Shown here: positions 48,925 to 57,221 of the stretch, piece after piece | How positions within the stretch are numbered: the stretch's first letter is position 1 | Layout of the letters: every line of letters begins with the position of its first letter | Assembly: GCA_023265995.1 (NCBI GenBank) | Contig: JAHFSA010000004.1 | Coordinates: 158,340 to 222,339, forward strand | DNA from: Perlucidibaca sp. | Lineage (GTDB): Bacteria > Pseudomonadota > Gammaproteobacteria > Pseudomonadales > Moraxellaceae | Direction: 5' to 3' | DNA: 64,000 nucleotides | Notes under the pieces: generated by a model | Database searches by the model: none | Seen by the model: the letters and a program-made list of their open reading frames with translations, nothing else | Told to the model about the DNA's origin: nothing | Translations under genes and position numbers: made by a program

Positions 48925-49938
48925 ATGGACTTCGGCTCCCTTAACATCAGTCTGGGCGTCATCATCTTCCTGGTGGCGCTCGCGCTCGCCTTCGACTTCA
49001 TGAACGGCTTCCACGATGCCGCCAACGCCATCGCCACGGTTGTGTCGACGCGCGTGCTGAAGCCGTACCAGGCCGTCATGATGGCGACCTTCTTCAACTT
49101 CGTTGCCATCTTCATCTTCCACCTGAGCGTGGCGGCAACCATAGGCAAGGGCACGGTGGATGCGCATGTCGTTGATCATTACGTGATCTTCGGCGCGCTG
49201 GTCGGTGCCATCACCTGGAACATCGTGACCTGGTACTACGGCATTCCGTCGTCGTCCTCGCATGCCCTGGTCGGCGGCCTCATGGGCGCGGCCATTGCCA
49301 AGGCCGGTCCGGACTCGCTGATTTCCGCCGGCGTCATCAAGATCGTGTCGTTCATCTTCATCTCGCCGCTGGTCGGCATGCTGCTCGGCTCGCTCATGAT
49401 GCTGCTGCTGGCCTGGCTGTTCCGCAAGCAGACGCCGCGCAAGGTCGACAACTGGTCGCGCAAGCTGCAGCTGATCTCGGCTTCGGCCTATGCCCTCGGT
49501 CACGGCGGCAATGACGCGCAGAAGACCGTCGGCATCATCTGGATGCTCCTGATCGCCGCCGGCGTCAAGGGTGTCGAGCAGTCGGTGCCGACCTGGGTGG
49601 TGGTTTCCTGCTATGCCGCCATCGGTCTCGGCACTGCCTTCGGCGGCTGGCGCATCATCAAGCTCATGGGCCAGAAGATCACCAAGCTGCGCCCGGTCGG
49701 CGGTTTCGCCGCGCAGACCGGCGGCGCCGTCATGCTCTTCGCCGCCACCGGCTTCGGCATTCCGGTCTCGACCACGCACACCATCACCGGTGCCATCGTC
49801 GGCGTCGGCGCTTCGCAGCGCTTCTCGGCCGTGCGCTGGGGCATTGCCGGCCGCATCGTCTGGGCCTGGGTGCTGACCATCCCCTGCAGCGCGCTGATCG
49901 GCGCGCTGTTCTGGAAGCTGGGGCAGTACATCCTCTGA
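48925..49938 (+). CDS. pit: Low-affinity inorganic phosphate transporter Pit
   Basis: A 337-residue PiT-family metal-phosphate:H+ symporter with about ten hydrophobic segments. The duplicated signature is present: ALAFDFMNGFHDAANAIATVVSTRVLKP near the N-terminus and ASAYALGHGGNDAQKTVGIIWML near residue 190. TWYYGIPSSSSHALVGGLMGAA and FGIPVSTTHTITGAIVGVGASQRFSAVRWG are the matching S(S/T)xH motifs. It is in an operon with the DUF47 gene 12 bases upstream, behind the PHO-box-like repeat. Confidence 0.95.
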   Translation: MDFGSLNISLGVIIFLVALALAFDFMNGFHDAANAIATVVSTRVLKPYQAVMMATFFNFVAIFIFHLSVAATIGKGTVDAHVVDHYVIFGALVGAITWNIVTWYYGIPSSSSHALVGGLMGAAIAKAGPDSLISAGVIKIVSFIFISPLVGMLLGSLMMLLLAWLFRKQTPRKVDNWSRKLQLISASAYALGHGGNDAQKTVGIIWMLLIAAGVKGVEQSVPTWVVVSCYAAIGLGTAFGGWRIIKLMGQKITKLRPVGGFAAQTGGAVMLFAATGFGIPVSTTHTITGAIVGVGASQRFSAVRWGIAGRIVWAWVLTIPCSALIGALFWKLGQYIL

Positions 49939-49946
49939 TGTAGCGC

Positions 49947-50004
49947 CAGGGGGAGAGCGCATGACTGCCGGAAAACGTGCCGGCTGCCATGTGCTCTCCC
50001 CCTG
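49947..50004. repeat. Large nested hairpin downstream of pit
   Basis: Outer 17-base arms (49947-49963 and 49988-50004, 16 of 17 complementary; they start CAGGGGGAGAGC) enclose a second GCCGG/CCGGC stem. It begins 8 bases after the pit stop. There is no T tract. The remaining sequence to 50123 holds no gene. It may be a factor-dependent terminator or mRNA-stabilising element. Confidence 0.6.
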
Positions 50005-50123
50005 ACTCAAGTTCAACGCCAGTCCTGCCTGGCCCCTCCCGAGACAGCGCTACAGCGCTGACCTCCGACTCCACATCCCCTTTCCTGACACGCCCCCGAT
50101 TCCTCGCGCCTGCCGGTTTGTGC

Positions 50124-50519
50124 TCAGACCAGCGTGCTGTCGATATGGATGGGGTTGCTGAGCAGCTTGTGCACCGGGCAACCGTTGGCGATCTGCAGCA
50201 GGCGCTCGCGGGCGGCGGCATCGAGCGCGCCGTCGAGGCGGATGCGGCGGGCGATGCGGCTGCCCTCGGCCGGGGTCGCGCCCCTGGCGAGATCGAGCTC
50301 GACGTGCACGGCCTGCAACGGCATGTCCTTGCGGCGGGCGTACATGATCAGGGTGATGGCGGTGCAGGCGCCCAGGCCTGACAGCACCAGATCACTGGGT
50401 CCGGGGCCGGTATCGCCACCGCCGATGGCGGCGGGTTCGTCGGCCAGCCAGTGATGCAGTCCGTCACTGAGGCTGACCTGATAGGGGATGTCTTCGATGT
50501 GGGCGCTGATGGTGCTCAT
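50124..50519 (-). CDS. OsmC-like peroxide-reducing family protein
   Basis: A 131-residue OsmC/Ohr-superfamily protein. The two active-site cysteines are in [33 protein letters not shown] (near residue 52) and [20 protein letters not shown] (near residue 112). The surrounding [12 protein letters not shown] is also family-typical. It most resembles the YhfA-like subgroup rather than Ohr or OsmC proper. It probably reduces organic peroxides or has a related thiol role. It is divergent from the crotonase gene with a 139-base gap that holds no other gene. Confidence 0.88.
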   Translation of the reverse strand: MSTISAHIEDIPYQVSLSDGLHHWLADEPAAIGGGDTGPGPSDLVLSGLGACTAITLIMYARRKDMPLQAVHVELDLARGATPAEGSRIARRIRLDGALDAAARERLLQIANGCPVHKLLSNPIHIDSTLV

Positions 50520-50658
50520 GGGCTTGTCCGGTCATGACTTGATTGTCAGCTTTTACCCGAGCCGTCCGGAAACGGCAAACCGCCATGACGGGAGGCTTGC
50601 CTGGCCGGCAGGCACAGGCTACAACCTTGGCTCCATGTCCTGACCGGAAGCTGTGCCC

Positions 50659-51540
50659 ATGTCCTACGCCACCCTCGATTACCGCGTCGAAGACCATATC
50701 CTGACGCTGACCCTGAACCGCCCGGAGCAGCTCAATGCCTTCACGGTCGAGATGGCTGACGAGCTTGAGCATGCCTTCCGTCGTGCCAGCGAGGATGACG
50801 CCGTGCGCGCCATTGTGGTCACCGGTGCCGGGCGTGCCTTCTGTGCCGGCATGGACCTGTCGGTGGGCGGCAATGTCTTCGGTCTCGACGAAAGCCAGCG
50901 GCCGAGCGTGGCCGACATGCACGAGCGCCTGACCGACCCGGCCATCCAACGTGGCGTGCGCGATACCGGCGGCCGCGTGACGCTGGCCATCTACGATTGC
51001 AAGAAGCCGGTGATCGGCGCCATCAACGGCCCGGCGGTCGGCATCGGTGCCACCATGACGCTGGCCATGGACATCCGCATGGCCTCCGAGAAGGCGCGCA
51101 TCGGTTTTGTCTTCGGCAAGATCGGTGTGGTGCCGGAGGCCTGTTCGAGCTGGTTCCTGCCACGTATCGTCGGCATCCAGCAGGCGCTGGAGTGGGTCTA
51201 CAGCGGCGACATCCTGACTGCCGAGCAGGCTCTGGCCGGTCGTCTGGTGCGCTCGGTGCATGCGCCGGACGAGCTGCTGCCGGCGGCCCTGGAGCTGGCG
51301 CGCAAGTTCAGCGAGAACAAGTCGCCGGTGGCTGTCGCCTTCGCGCGCCAGATGCTTTACCGCAACTCGGCGCAGGCGCATCCGATCGAGGCGCACCGCA
51401 TCGACTCGCTGGCCATGTTCTACACCAGCCTTGGCGACGGCAAGGAAGGCGTCAGCTCCTTCCTGGAGAAGCGCGCGCCGGATTACCAGGGCAAGGCCAG
51501 CGCCATGCCGGAAATCTATCCGTGGTGGCAGAACGTCTGA
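50659..51540 (+). CDS. Enoyl-CoA hydratase/isomerase family protein
   Basis: A 293-residue crotonase-fold protein. The oxyanion-hole blocks are AIVVTGAGRAFCAGMDLSVGGNVFG near residue 60 and KPVIGAINGPAVGIGATMTLAMDIRMASEKARIGFVFGKIGVVPEACSSWFLPRIVG near residues 115-170. The Glu at GVVPEACSSWFL sits at one of the two catalytic-glutamate positions, and the other crotonase Glu position appears changed, so isomerase or other crotonase chemistry is possible. ATG 50659 is chosen over a GTG two codons upstream. The CoA substrate is unknown. Confidence 0.87.
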   Translation: MSYATLDYRVEDHILTLTLNRPEQLNAFTVEMADELEHAFRRASEDDAVRAIVVTGAGRAFCAGMDLSVGGNVFGLDESQRPSVADMHERLTDPAIQRGVRDTGGRVTLAIYDCKKPVIGAINGPAVGIGATMTLAMDIRMASEKARIGFVFGKIGVVPEACSSWFLPRIVGIQQALEWVYSGDILTAEQALAGRLVRSVHAPDELLPAALELARKFSENKSPVAVAFARQMLYRNSAQAHPIEAHRIDSLAMFYTSLGDGKEGVSSFLEKRAPDYQGKASAMPEIYPWWQNV

Positions 51541-51626
51541 AGGGGCTTGGCGAGCAGCGGACAAGATGGCAATGTCAGTGCGCTGTTCCCCCATGAGGCC
51601 TGACAAGGCAAAGAGGATTCGCGACC

Positions 51627-51977
51627 ATGAAAATCGATTTCAAGATGCTTTCCCTTGCGGTTGTGGTTGGTGCGGTGGCTCTGACCGGCTGCTCCAAGAA
51701 GGAAGCCGAACAAATGACCGGTGATGCCGCCGCCACCATGCAGGGCGCTGCCGATGCCACCACGGCTGCCGCCAGCGATGCCGCTGCGGCGACCAGCGAC
51801 GCTGCCAGCTCGGCTGCTGCCGCCACCGGCGATGCCGCCAGCAGTGCTGCCCACTCCGTTGGCGAGGCTGCCGGCACTGTGGTGAAGACCGGCCAGGAAG
51901 CTGTTGCCGGCGCCAAGGAAGCGGGCGACAAGATGGCTGCCGACGCCAAGGCCGGCTACGAGGCCGGCAAGAAATAA
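51627..51977 (+). CDS. Small Ala-rich lipoprotein
   Basis: A 116-residue lipoprotein. The signal and lipobox are LSLAVVVGAVALTGC (Cys at residue 22). The mature chain is low-complexity, made of imperfect repeats of D-A-A-A/S-S-A-A-A-T (residues 35-80), ending in a Lys/Gly/Ala segment (VVKTGQEAVAGAKEAGDKMAADAKAGYEAGKK). The repeats resemble Ala/Lys-rich apolipoprotein-like helical repeats, so a coiled rod in the periplasm or outer membrane is likely. The function is unknown. Weak GGATTC upstream of ATG. A perfect-stem terminator follows. Confidence 0.75.
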   Translation: MKIDFKMLSLAVVVGAVALTGCSKKEAEQMTGDAAATMQGAADATTAAASDAAAATSDAASSAAAATGDAASSAAHSVGEAAGTVVKTGQEAVAGAKEAGDKMAADAKAGYEAGKK

Positions 51978-51993
51978 GCCCTGCTGTCCCGTT

Positions 51994-52028
51994 CATGAAA
52001 AGACCGGCCATGTGCCGGTCTTTTCATG
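51994..52028. terminator. Bidirectional terminator between the lipoprotein and cysB
   Basis: Perfect 15-base arms, catgaaaagaccggc and its complement, around a 5-base loop (CATGT), with A4 and T4 runs. It serves the convergent lipoprotein and cysB genes. Confidence 0.85.
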
Positions 52029-52958
52029 TCAGTGCGCCGCGTGACTCATGTGCTGACGCACATGCTCCTCGCTGAGTCCGGCCGAGCACAGTTCTATGAA
52101 GCGATAGGCGAAGCCGCGCAGGTAGTGACCGGTGCGCACGGCCAGCCGTGTCGTGCTGGCCTCGAACAGATGCCGGCTGTCGAGCGCGCGCAAGCCGATG
52201 TCGCGTGCCGGATTGAAGGCCTGCGATGCCGTGATGCCGACGCCCAGCCCGAGCTCGACATAGGTCTTGATCACATCCGAATCAAGCGCGGTCATGACGA
52301 TGTCCGGCTGCAGACCGGCGCTGGCGAAGCTGTGGTCTATGCGGGCCCGGCCGGTGAAGCCTTCGTGGTAGGTCACGACGGGGAAGCGTGCCAGTGCCTG
52401 CAGGCTCAGCGGCTGCTCGCGCTCGAGCGGATGACCCTCGGGCACGATGACCGCGTGATGCCAGGAGTAGTAGGGGAACGAGGTCAGCAGCGGCACGTTG
52501 TCGAGGGCCTCGGTGGCGATGCCGATGTCGGCCTCGCCGGTCGTCAGCAACTGCACGATCTCGCTCGGGCTGGCCTGATGCAGCACCAGCTGCACCTTGG
52601 GAAACGCGGCCTTGAACTGTGTCACCACCTGCGGCAGCACATAGCGTGCCTGGGTGTGCGTGGTGGCGACAATGAGCTGGCCCTGGTCGCGCTTGCTGAA
52701 CTGGTCGGCGACCTGGCGGATGTTCTGGGCATCGAGCAGCAGGCGCTCGACCACCTCCAGCAGTTCCTTGCCGGGCTCGGTCAGGCCGAGCAGACGCTTG
52801 CCCTTGCGAATGAAAAGCTCGATGCCGAGTTCATCCTCGAGATCCTTGATGTGCTTGCTCACCCCCGACTGCGAGGTGAACAGCACATTCGCCACCTCGG
52901 TCAGGTTGAAACCCTGGCGCACCGTTTCCCGTACGATGCGCAACTGCTGGAAGTTCAT
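52029..52958 (-). CDS. cysB: LysR-type regulator CysB/Cbl
   Basis: A 309-residue member of the CysB group. The N-terminus MNFQQLRIVRETVRQGFNLTEVANVLFTSQSGVSKHIKDLEDELGIELFIRKGKRLLGLTEPG is that of CysB, including the unusual HTH sequence. The effector domain has the sulfate/acetylserine-site segments GQLIVATTHTQARYVLPQVVTQFKAAFPKVQLVLHQASPSEIVQLLTTGEADIGIATEAL and YHEGFTGRARIDHSFASAGLQPDIVMTALDSDVIKTYVELGLGVGI. N-acetylserine (the product of serine acetyltransferase) activates CysB. A serine acetyltransferase gene lies in the encapsulin operon 7 kb away. The protein is shorter at the C-terminus than E. coli CysB (324). Confidence 0.93.
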   Translation of the reverse strand: MNFQQLRIVRETVRQGFNLTEVANVLFTSQSGVSKHIKDLEDELGIELFIRKGKRLLGLTEPGKELLEVVERLLLDAQNIRQVADQFSKRDQGQLIVATTHTQARYVLPQVVTQFKAAFPKVQLVLHQASPSEIVQLLTTGEADIGIATEALDNVPLLTSFPYYSWHHAVIVPEGHPLEREQPLSLQALARFPVVTYHEGFTGRARIDHSFASAGLQPDIVMTALDSDVIKTYVELGLGVGITASQAFNPARDIGLRALDSRHLFEASTTRLAVRTGHYLRGFAYRFIELCSAGLSEEHVRQHMSHAAH

Positions 52959-52982
52959 GACGCGATTCCCTGCTGCCCGTTC

Positions 52983-53987
52983 TTACTTGTTGACGACGAT
53001 TTCGTCGTAGATTCCGCCATCGCTGAAGTGCTGGGCCTGGACCTTGGTCCAGCCGCCGAGCTTGTCTTCCACGCTGAAGGTCTTGATGGCCGGAAAGCTG
53101 GCCGCGTACTTGCGGAACACGGCCTTGTCGCGCGGGCGGAAGCCCTGGCGCGCAATGATGTCCTGGCCGGCCGGTGACCACAGGAAGTTCAGATAGGCTT
53201 TCGCGGCGGCACGCGTGCCGTGCTTGTCGGCCACCTTGTCGACGATGGCGACCGGCGCCGCGGCTTCGATGCTGAGCGACGGATAGACGACATCGAACGG
53301 GTCTTCGCCGAACTCCTTCCTGATCAGCGCCGCCTCGTTCTCGAAGGTGACGAGGACATCACCTATGCCGCGCTGGGCGAAGGTGGTGGTGGCGCCACGG
53401 CCGCCGCCATCGAGCACCGGCACGTTTTTGAACAGGGCCTTCACGAAGTCGCGCGCCTTGTTCTCGTTGCCGGTCTTGCTGACCGCGTAGCCCCAGGCAG
53501 CGAGGTAGGTGTAGCGGCCGTTGCCCGAGGTCTTGGGGTTGGGCACGATGACGCCGTAGCCGGGCCTGGTCAGGTCATCCCAGTCCTTGATGCCCTTGGG
53601 GTTGCCCTTGCGCACGATGAACACGGTTGTGGTGGTGTAGGGCGCGGCCTGGTTCGGGAAGGCGCTGCGCCAGTCCTTGGCGACGTAGCCGCTGCTCACC
53701 AGCGAGTCCACGTCGGGAGCCTGGTTCATGGTCACGACATCGGCCTCGAGACCGGCGGACACCGATTGCGACTGCTTGGTGGAGCCGCCGTGCGACTGGT
53801 TTATGGTCAGCGTCTCGCCCTTTTTAGCCTTCCACTGCGCGATGAAGGCCGGGTTGATCTCCTTGTAGAGTTCGCGCGTGACGTCATAGGAAACATTGAG
53901 CAGGCTGCTGTCGGCGAGCGCGGCGGCGCTGGACAGGAGCAGGCCGGCAGCCAGTGCGAGACGGCGGGCCGGAGGCAGGCGTGACAT
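52983..53987 (-). CDS. sbp: Periplasmic sulfate/thiosulfate-binding protein
   Basis: A 334-residue ABC-transporter solute receptor. The signal peptide is MSRLPPARRLALAAGLLLSSAAALA. The mature N-terminus LLNVSYDVTRELYKEINPAF is diagnostic of Sbp/CysP. Further motifs are NQSHGGSTKQSQSVSAGLEADVVTMNQAPDVD, NPKTSGNGRYTYLAAWGYA and DVVYPSLSIEAAAPVAIVDKVADKHGTRAAAKAYLNFLWSPAGQDIIA. The cysTWA transporter genes are not adjacent. cysB lies 24 bases downstream on the same strand, so the two form an operon-like pair. Start ATG 53987 is chosen because GAGGAC lies 7 bases upstream. Confidence 0.95.
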   Translation of the reverse strand: MSRLPPARRLALAAGLLLSSAAALADSSLLNVSYDVTRELYKEINPAFIAQWKAKKGETLTINQSHGGSTKQSQSVSAGLEADVVTMNQAPDVDSLVSSGYVAKDWRSAFPNQAAPYTTTTVFIVRKGNPKGIKDWDDLTRPGYGVIVPNPKTSGNGRYTYLAAWGYAVSKTGNENKARDFVKALFKNVPVLDGGGRGATTTFAQRGIGDVLVTFENEAALIRKEFGEDPFDVVYPSLSIEAAAPVAIVDKVADKHGTRAAAKAYLNFLWSPAGQDIIARQGFRPRDKAVFRKYAASFPAIKTFSVEDKLGGWTKVQAQHFSDGGIYDEIVVNK

Positions 53988-54066
53988 GGTGGAAGTCCTC
54001 ATGAGCGGTAGGCTGATGAGGCAGTCTAGGTAGTATTCAAAATCACGAAAAATAATAATTTATTCG

Positions 54067-54090
54067 ATGCTTATGCATTTTAAGACTTAA
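54067..54090. promoter_or_regulatory. AT-rich dyads upstream of sbp
   Basis: ATGCTTATGCAT (54067-54078) and the odd palindrome TTAAGACTTAA (54080-54090) lie side by side in a strongly AT-rich stretch of the 209-base gap between sbp and the DUF937 gene. This is a plausible CysB-type control region, but CysB sites have no strict consensus. I see no gene in the gap. Confidence 0.35.
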
Positions 54091-54196
54091 GAGACGACCT
54101 GAGAGGGCCGAGACAGGCGGCCGGAAGTCCGCTAGGGTCTGTGGGGGCGGCATCAGCTCATAGCGCAAGACAAGAACAACACCAGGAGTCAGAGAG

Positions 54197-54805
54197 ATGC
54201 AGATCACCGATATTCTTGCCCAGATGGGCGGCCTTCAGTCGATGGCAAAAGAGCTGGGCATCAGCGAGAGCCAGGTGGCCAGTGGCGCAGCTCTGCTGGC
54301 GCCGGCCATTCTCGGCGGCCTCAAGAAGCAGACACAGGCGCAGCCGGAGGGCATTTCGGGGCTGGGCGGCCTGCTCGCGCAGCTCGGCGGCAGTGGTCTG
54401 CTCGACAATGTGCTGTCGTCACAGCCGACCGATGTCGGCCTCGGCAACAATATTCTCGGACAGATCTTCGGCAGCAAGGATGTCAGCCATGCCGTCGCCG
54501 AGAACGCGGCCTCGCAGTCCGGGCTGGATCCGGCGCTGCTGAAGAAGATGTTGCCGATGCTGGCCATGCTGGTCACCGGCTATCTGGCGAAACAACATGG
54601 CGCCGCGGCTGCTCCGCAAGCGGCGGCACCGGCAGCGCCGGCGGGCGGCCTGGGCGGCTTGCTCGGCGGTCTGCTCGGACAGCTGGCTGGTGGTGGCGCG
54701 CAGACGCATGCGGCGGCGCCGGGACTGTCCTCGCTGCTGGATCTCAACGGCGATGGCAATCCTCTCGACGATATTCTGCAGATGGCCGGCAAGGTCATGC
54801 GCTGA
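54197..54805 (+). CDS. DUF937 (YidB-like) protein
   Basis: A 202-residue protein of the YidB/DUF937 family. The N-terminal helix DILAQMGGLQSMAKELGISESQVASGAALLAPAILGGLKKQTQ (residues 5-50) is the typical domain. A Gly/Leu-rich central part and a repeated GGLLGGLLGQL stretch follow. The C-terminus has DLNGDGNPLDDILQMAGKVMR, an EF-hand- or dockerin-like DxNxDxNxxDD loop that might bind calcium. Family members are of unknown function. It may form an operon with the YeaQ-like gene 54 bases downstream. Shine-Dalgarno AGGAGTCAGAGAG precedes the ATG. Confidence 0.8.
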   Translation: MQITDILAQMGGLQSMAKELGISESQVASGAALLAPAILGGLKKQTQAQPEGISGLGGLLAQLGGSGLLDNVLSSQPTDVGLGNNILGQIFGSKDVSHAVAENAASQSGLDPALLKKMLPMLAMLVTGYLAKQHGAAAAPQAAAPAAPAGGLGGLLGGLLGQLAGGGAQTHAAAPGLSSLLDLNGDGNPLDDILQMAGKVMR

Positions 54806-54859
54806 AGCGGTGGTGGCAAGCGGTGAAATCTGTAATCAACTAGCTGGGAGAAGAAGAAC

Positions 54860-55108
54860 ATGATCATGACCTTGATCATTGGCGGGATTGTTGGCTGGCT
54901 GGCCAGCATCGTCATGAAGACCAATGCGCAGATGGGGCTGATCGCCAATATCGCGATCGGTGTCGTGGGTTCGTTTCTCGGTGCCTGGCTGGCCGGTCTG
55001 CTCGGCATCGCGGCGAGTGGCGGCATCCTGGGCTTCGCGGTGTCGATCGCGGGCGCGGCACTACTGATCTTCATTCTGGGCAAGCTCGGCGTCTTCAAGA
55101 AGTCCTGA
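54860..55108 (+). CDS. GlsB/YeaQ/YmgE family membrane protein
   Basis: An 82-residue protein with three membrane segments (LIIGGIVGWLASIVM, ANIAIGVVGSFLGAWLAGLLGI, GGILGFAVSIAGAALLIFILGKL). Family motif IIGGIVGWLASIVMK...G.I.NI.IGVVGSF.GAWL is fully present. It is annotated as transglycosylase-associated or GlsB family, often stress-induced, with no proven activity. ATG 54860 follows GGGAGAAGAAGAAC. An in-frame ATG two codons later is also possible. Confidence 0.87.
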   Translation: MIMTLIIGGIVGWLASIVMKTNAQMGLIANIAIGVVGSFLGAWLAGLLGIAASGGILGFAVSIAGAALLIFILGKLGVFKKS

Positions 55109-55259
55109 TCGGTGCGGGGCGCTGCGGCCACGGCGGCGCAGCTCCCCGTCCGTCCCGAAATACGCTGTAACAGAGCCGATACGGCGGCTTCCCGCGGCTT
55201 TCGGGTAACCTCCCGGGTCAGCATGCAGGAGTCGCATGCATCGACTATCAGGAGTTGGC

Positions 55260-57152
55260 ATGTCCAGCCAGTCCCGCCTGCTCAAGCAGAACCGGTTCGC
55301 CCCGTTTTTCTGGACCCAGTTCATGGGTGCCATGAACGACAACATTTTCAAGGTCGCCTTCACCTCGCTGGTGACCTACCACGCCAGCCTGTTTCAGGGC
55401 ATGGCCGGCGGCTCTGCCGCCTTCCTGATCTCGGCCATCTTCATCCTGCCCTTCGTGCTGTTCTCGGCCACCAGCGGCCAGCTCGCCGACAAGTACGAGA
55501 AGGGCCGGCTGATCCGTTTCGTGAAAACGCTGGAAATCGCCATCATGCTGCTCGGCGCTGTCGGCTTCGCCACCCACAATGCCATCGTGCTCTTTGCCTG
55601 TACCTTTCTCATGGGTCTGCACTCGACGCTGTTCGGGCCGGTCAAGTACGCCTACCTGCCGCAGCATCTCGGCGAGCGCGAACTGGTCGGCGGCAACGGC
55701 CTGGTTGAAATGGGCACCTTCGTGGCCATCCTGCTCGGCACCATACTCGGCGGCGAACTGGCCAGCATCGAGCGTGGCGGCGAGCTCATCGGCCCGGGTC
55801 TGGTCGGCGTGCTCTGCGTGCTGGTGGCAGTGAGCGGCCGCCTGATCTCGCGTGGCGTGCCGGCATCGCCGTCGGCGCAGCCCGACCTGCGCATCAACTG
55901 GAATCCGTTCAGCGAGACCTGGCGCAACCTGAAGCTGGCCGGCGGCAACCGCACCGTGTTCCTGAGCATGCTCGGCATTTCCTGGTTGTGGTTTGTCGGC
56001 GCCACCTTCCTGACTTCGTTCTTCAATTTCGCGCGTGACATCCTGCATGCCGACCAGAGTGTGGTGACGCTGCTGCTGGCGGTGTTCTCGATCGGCATCG
56101 GCATCGGCTCGCTGCTCTGCGAACGCCTGTCCGGCGGTCGTGTCGAGCTCGGTCTGGTGCCGTTCGGCTCCATAGGCATGACCGCCTTTGCCGTCGATCT
56201 CTATTTCGCCAGTCGTGGCCTGCCGCCGCATGCGCTCATGGGTGTGAGCGAGTTCCTCGGCAATCATGCGCACTGGCGCGTGCTCGCCGACCTCATGCTG
56301 CTGGCGCTCTTCGCCGGCTTCTACAGCGTGCCGCTCTACGCCCTCATCCAGAGCCGCTGCGAGCCCACGCACCGGGCCCGCATCGTCGCCGCCAACAACA
56401 TCCTCAATGCCTTGTTCATGATCGTTTCGGCGCTGCTGGCACTGGCGCTGACCGCCGCCGGCTTCACCATTCCCGAGCTGTTCCTGGTCACCGGCATTCT
56501 CAATGCCGTGGTGGCCATCTACATCTACTCGCTGGTGCCGGAGTTCCTTGTCCGCTTCTTGCTCTGGATCGTGGTCAATCTCGGCTACCGCATCCGCACC
56601 GAAGGCCTCCAGCATCTGCCCGAGGAAGGTGCCGCGGTACTGGTGTGCAACCACGTCAGCTTCGTCGATGCCGTCATCATCGGGACCACGTCGCCGCGCC
56701 AGATCCGCTTCGTCATGGATCACCGCATCTTCAAGAGCTGGCTGCTGGGCTGGCTGTTCCGCCAGGTCAAGGCCATTCCCATCGCGCCCGCGCACGAAAA
56801 TCCGGAGATGCTCGAGCGCGCCTACCGGACCTGCGCCGAGGCGCTGGCCAATGGCGAGCTGGTGTGCATCTTCCCGGAAGGCAAGATCACCGCGCATGGC
56901 GACATGAATCCGTTCAAGCAGGGCGTGCGCAACATCATCGACCGCTCGCCGGCACCGGTGGTGCCGATGGCGCTGCGCGGACTCTGGGGCAGCTTCTTCT
57001 CGCGCAAGGGCGGGCCGGCCATGACGCGGCCGTTCCGGCGCGGCATCCTGAGCAAGCTGCATCTGGTGGTGGGCGAGCCGATCGCGCATGACCTGGCGAC
57101 GCCCGAGCTGCTGCAGGAGCGGGTGCTGGCGCTGCGCGGCCCGATGAGCTGA
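55260..57152 (+). CDS. MFS transporter fused to PlsC-type acyltransferase
   Basis: A 630-residue fusion. Residues about 1-400 are a 12-segment LplT-like major facilitator (FAPFFWTQFMGAMNDNIFKVAFTSLVTYHASLF, with LADKYEKGRLIRFVKTLEI). From about residue 430 is an acyltransferase: VLVCNHVSFVDAVIIGTTSPRQIRFVMDHRIF (HX4D near residue 466), AIPIAPAHENPEML, LVCIFPEGKITAHGDMNPFKQGVRNI (FPEG) and PVVPMALRGLWG. In related longer proteins an acyl-ACP synthetase follows, but here that module is absent. Probable role: lysophospholipid flipping and reacylation at the inner membrane. AGGAG is 6 bases before ATG 55260. Confidence 0.88.
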   Translation: MSSQSRLLKQNRFAPFFWTQFMGAMNDNIFKVAFTSLVTYHASLFQGMAGGSAAFLISAIFILPFVLFSATSGQLADKYEKGRLIRFVKTLEIAIMLLGAVGFATHNAIVLFACTFLMGLHSTLFGPVKYAYLPQHLGERELVGGNGLVEMGTFVAILLGTILGGELASIERGGELIGPGLVGVLCVLVAVSGRLISRGVPASPSAQPDLRINWNPFSETWRNLKLAGGNRTVFLSMLGISWLWFVGATFLTSFFNFARDILHADQSVVTLLLAVFSIGIGIGSLLCERLSGGRVELGLVPFGSIGMTAFAVDLYFASRGLPPHALMGVSEFLGNHAHWRVLADLMLLALFAGFYSVPLYALIQSRCEPTHRARIVAANNILNALFMIVSALLALALTAAGFTIPELFLVTGILNAVVAIYIYSLVPEFLVRFLLWIVVNLGYRIRTEGLQHLPEEGAAVLVCNHVSFVDAVIIGTTSPRQIRFVMDHRIFKSWLLGWLFRQVKAIPIAPAHENPEMLERAYRTCAEALANGELVCIFPEGKITAHGDMNPFKQGVRNIIDRSPAPVVPMALRGLWGSFFSRKGGPAMTRPFRRGILSKLHLVVGEPIAHDLATPELLQERVLALRGPMS

Positions 57153-57170
57153 GTCGCGGCGCCGGCTATG

Positions 57171-57209
57171 AAAAAGCCCGGATCTCCATGAGGAGGCCCG
57201 GGCTTTTTT
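57171..57209. terminator. Bidirectional terminator between the MFS-acyltransferase and desulfurase genes
   Basis: Arms AAAAAGCCCGG and CCGGGCTTTTT with an inner CTCC/GGAG pair and flanking A and T runs. It terminates the plus-strand acyltransferase and, on the minus strand, the encapsulin operon, whose last stop is at 57222. Confidence 0.88.
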
Positions 57210-57221
57210 GTCACCTCGTTG

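Noticed and set aside
55221-55239. GCATGC-N7-GCATGC ahead of the MFS-acyltransferase as an operator
   Set aside because: Six-base self-complementary words are frequent in this sequence and the second overlaps an alternative start codon area. The evidence is too weak.
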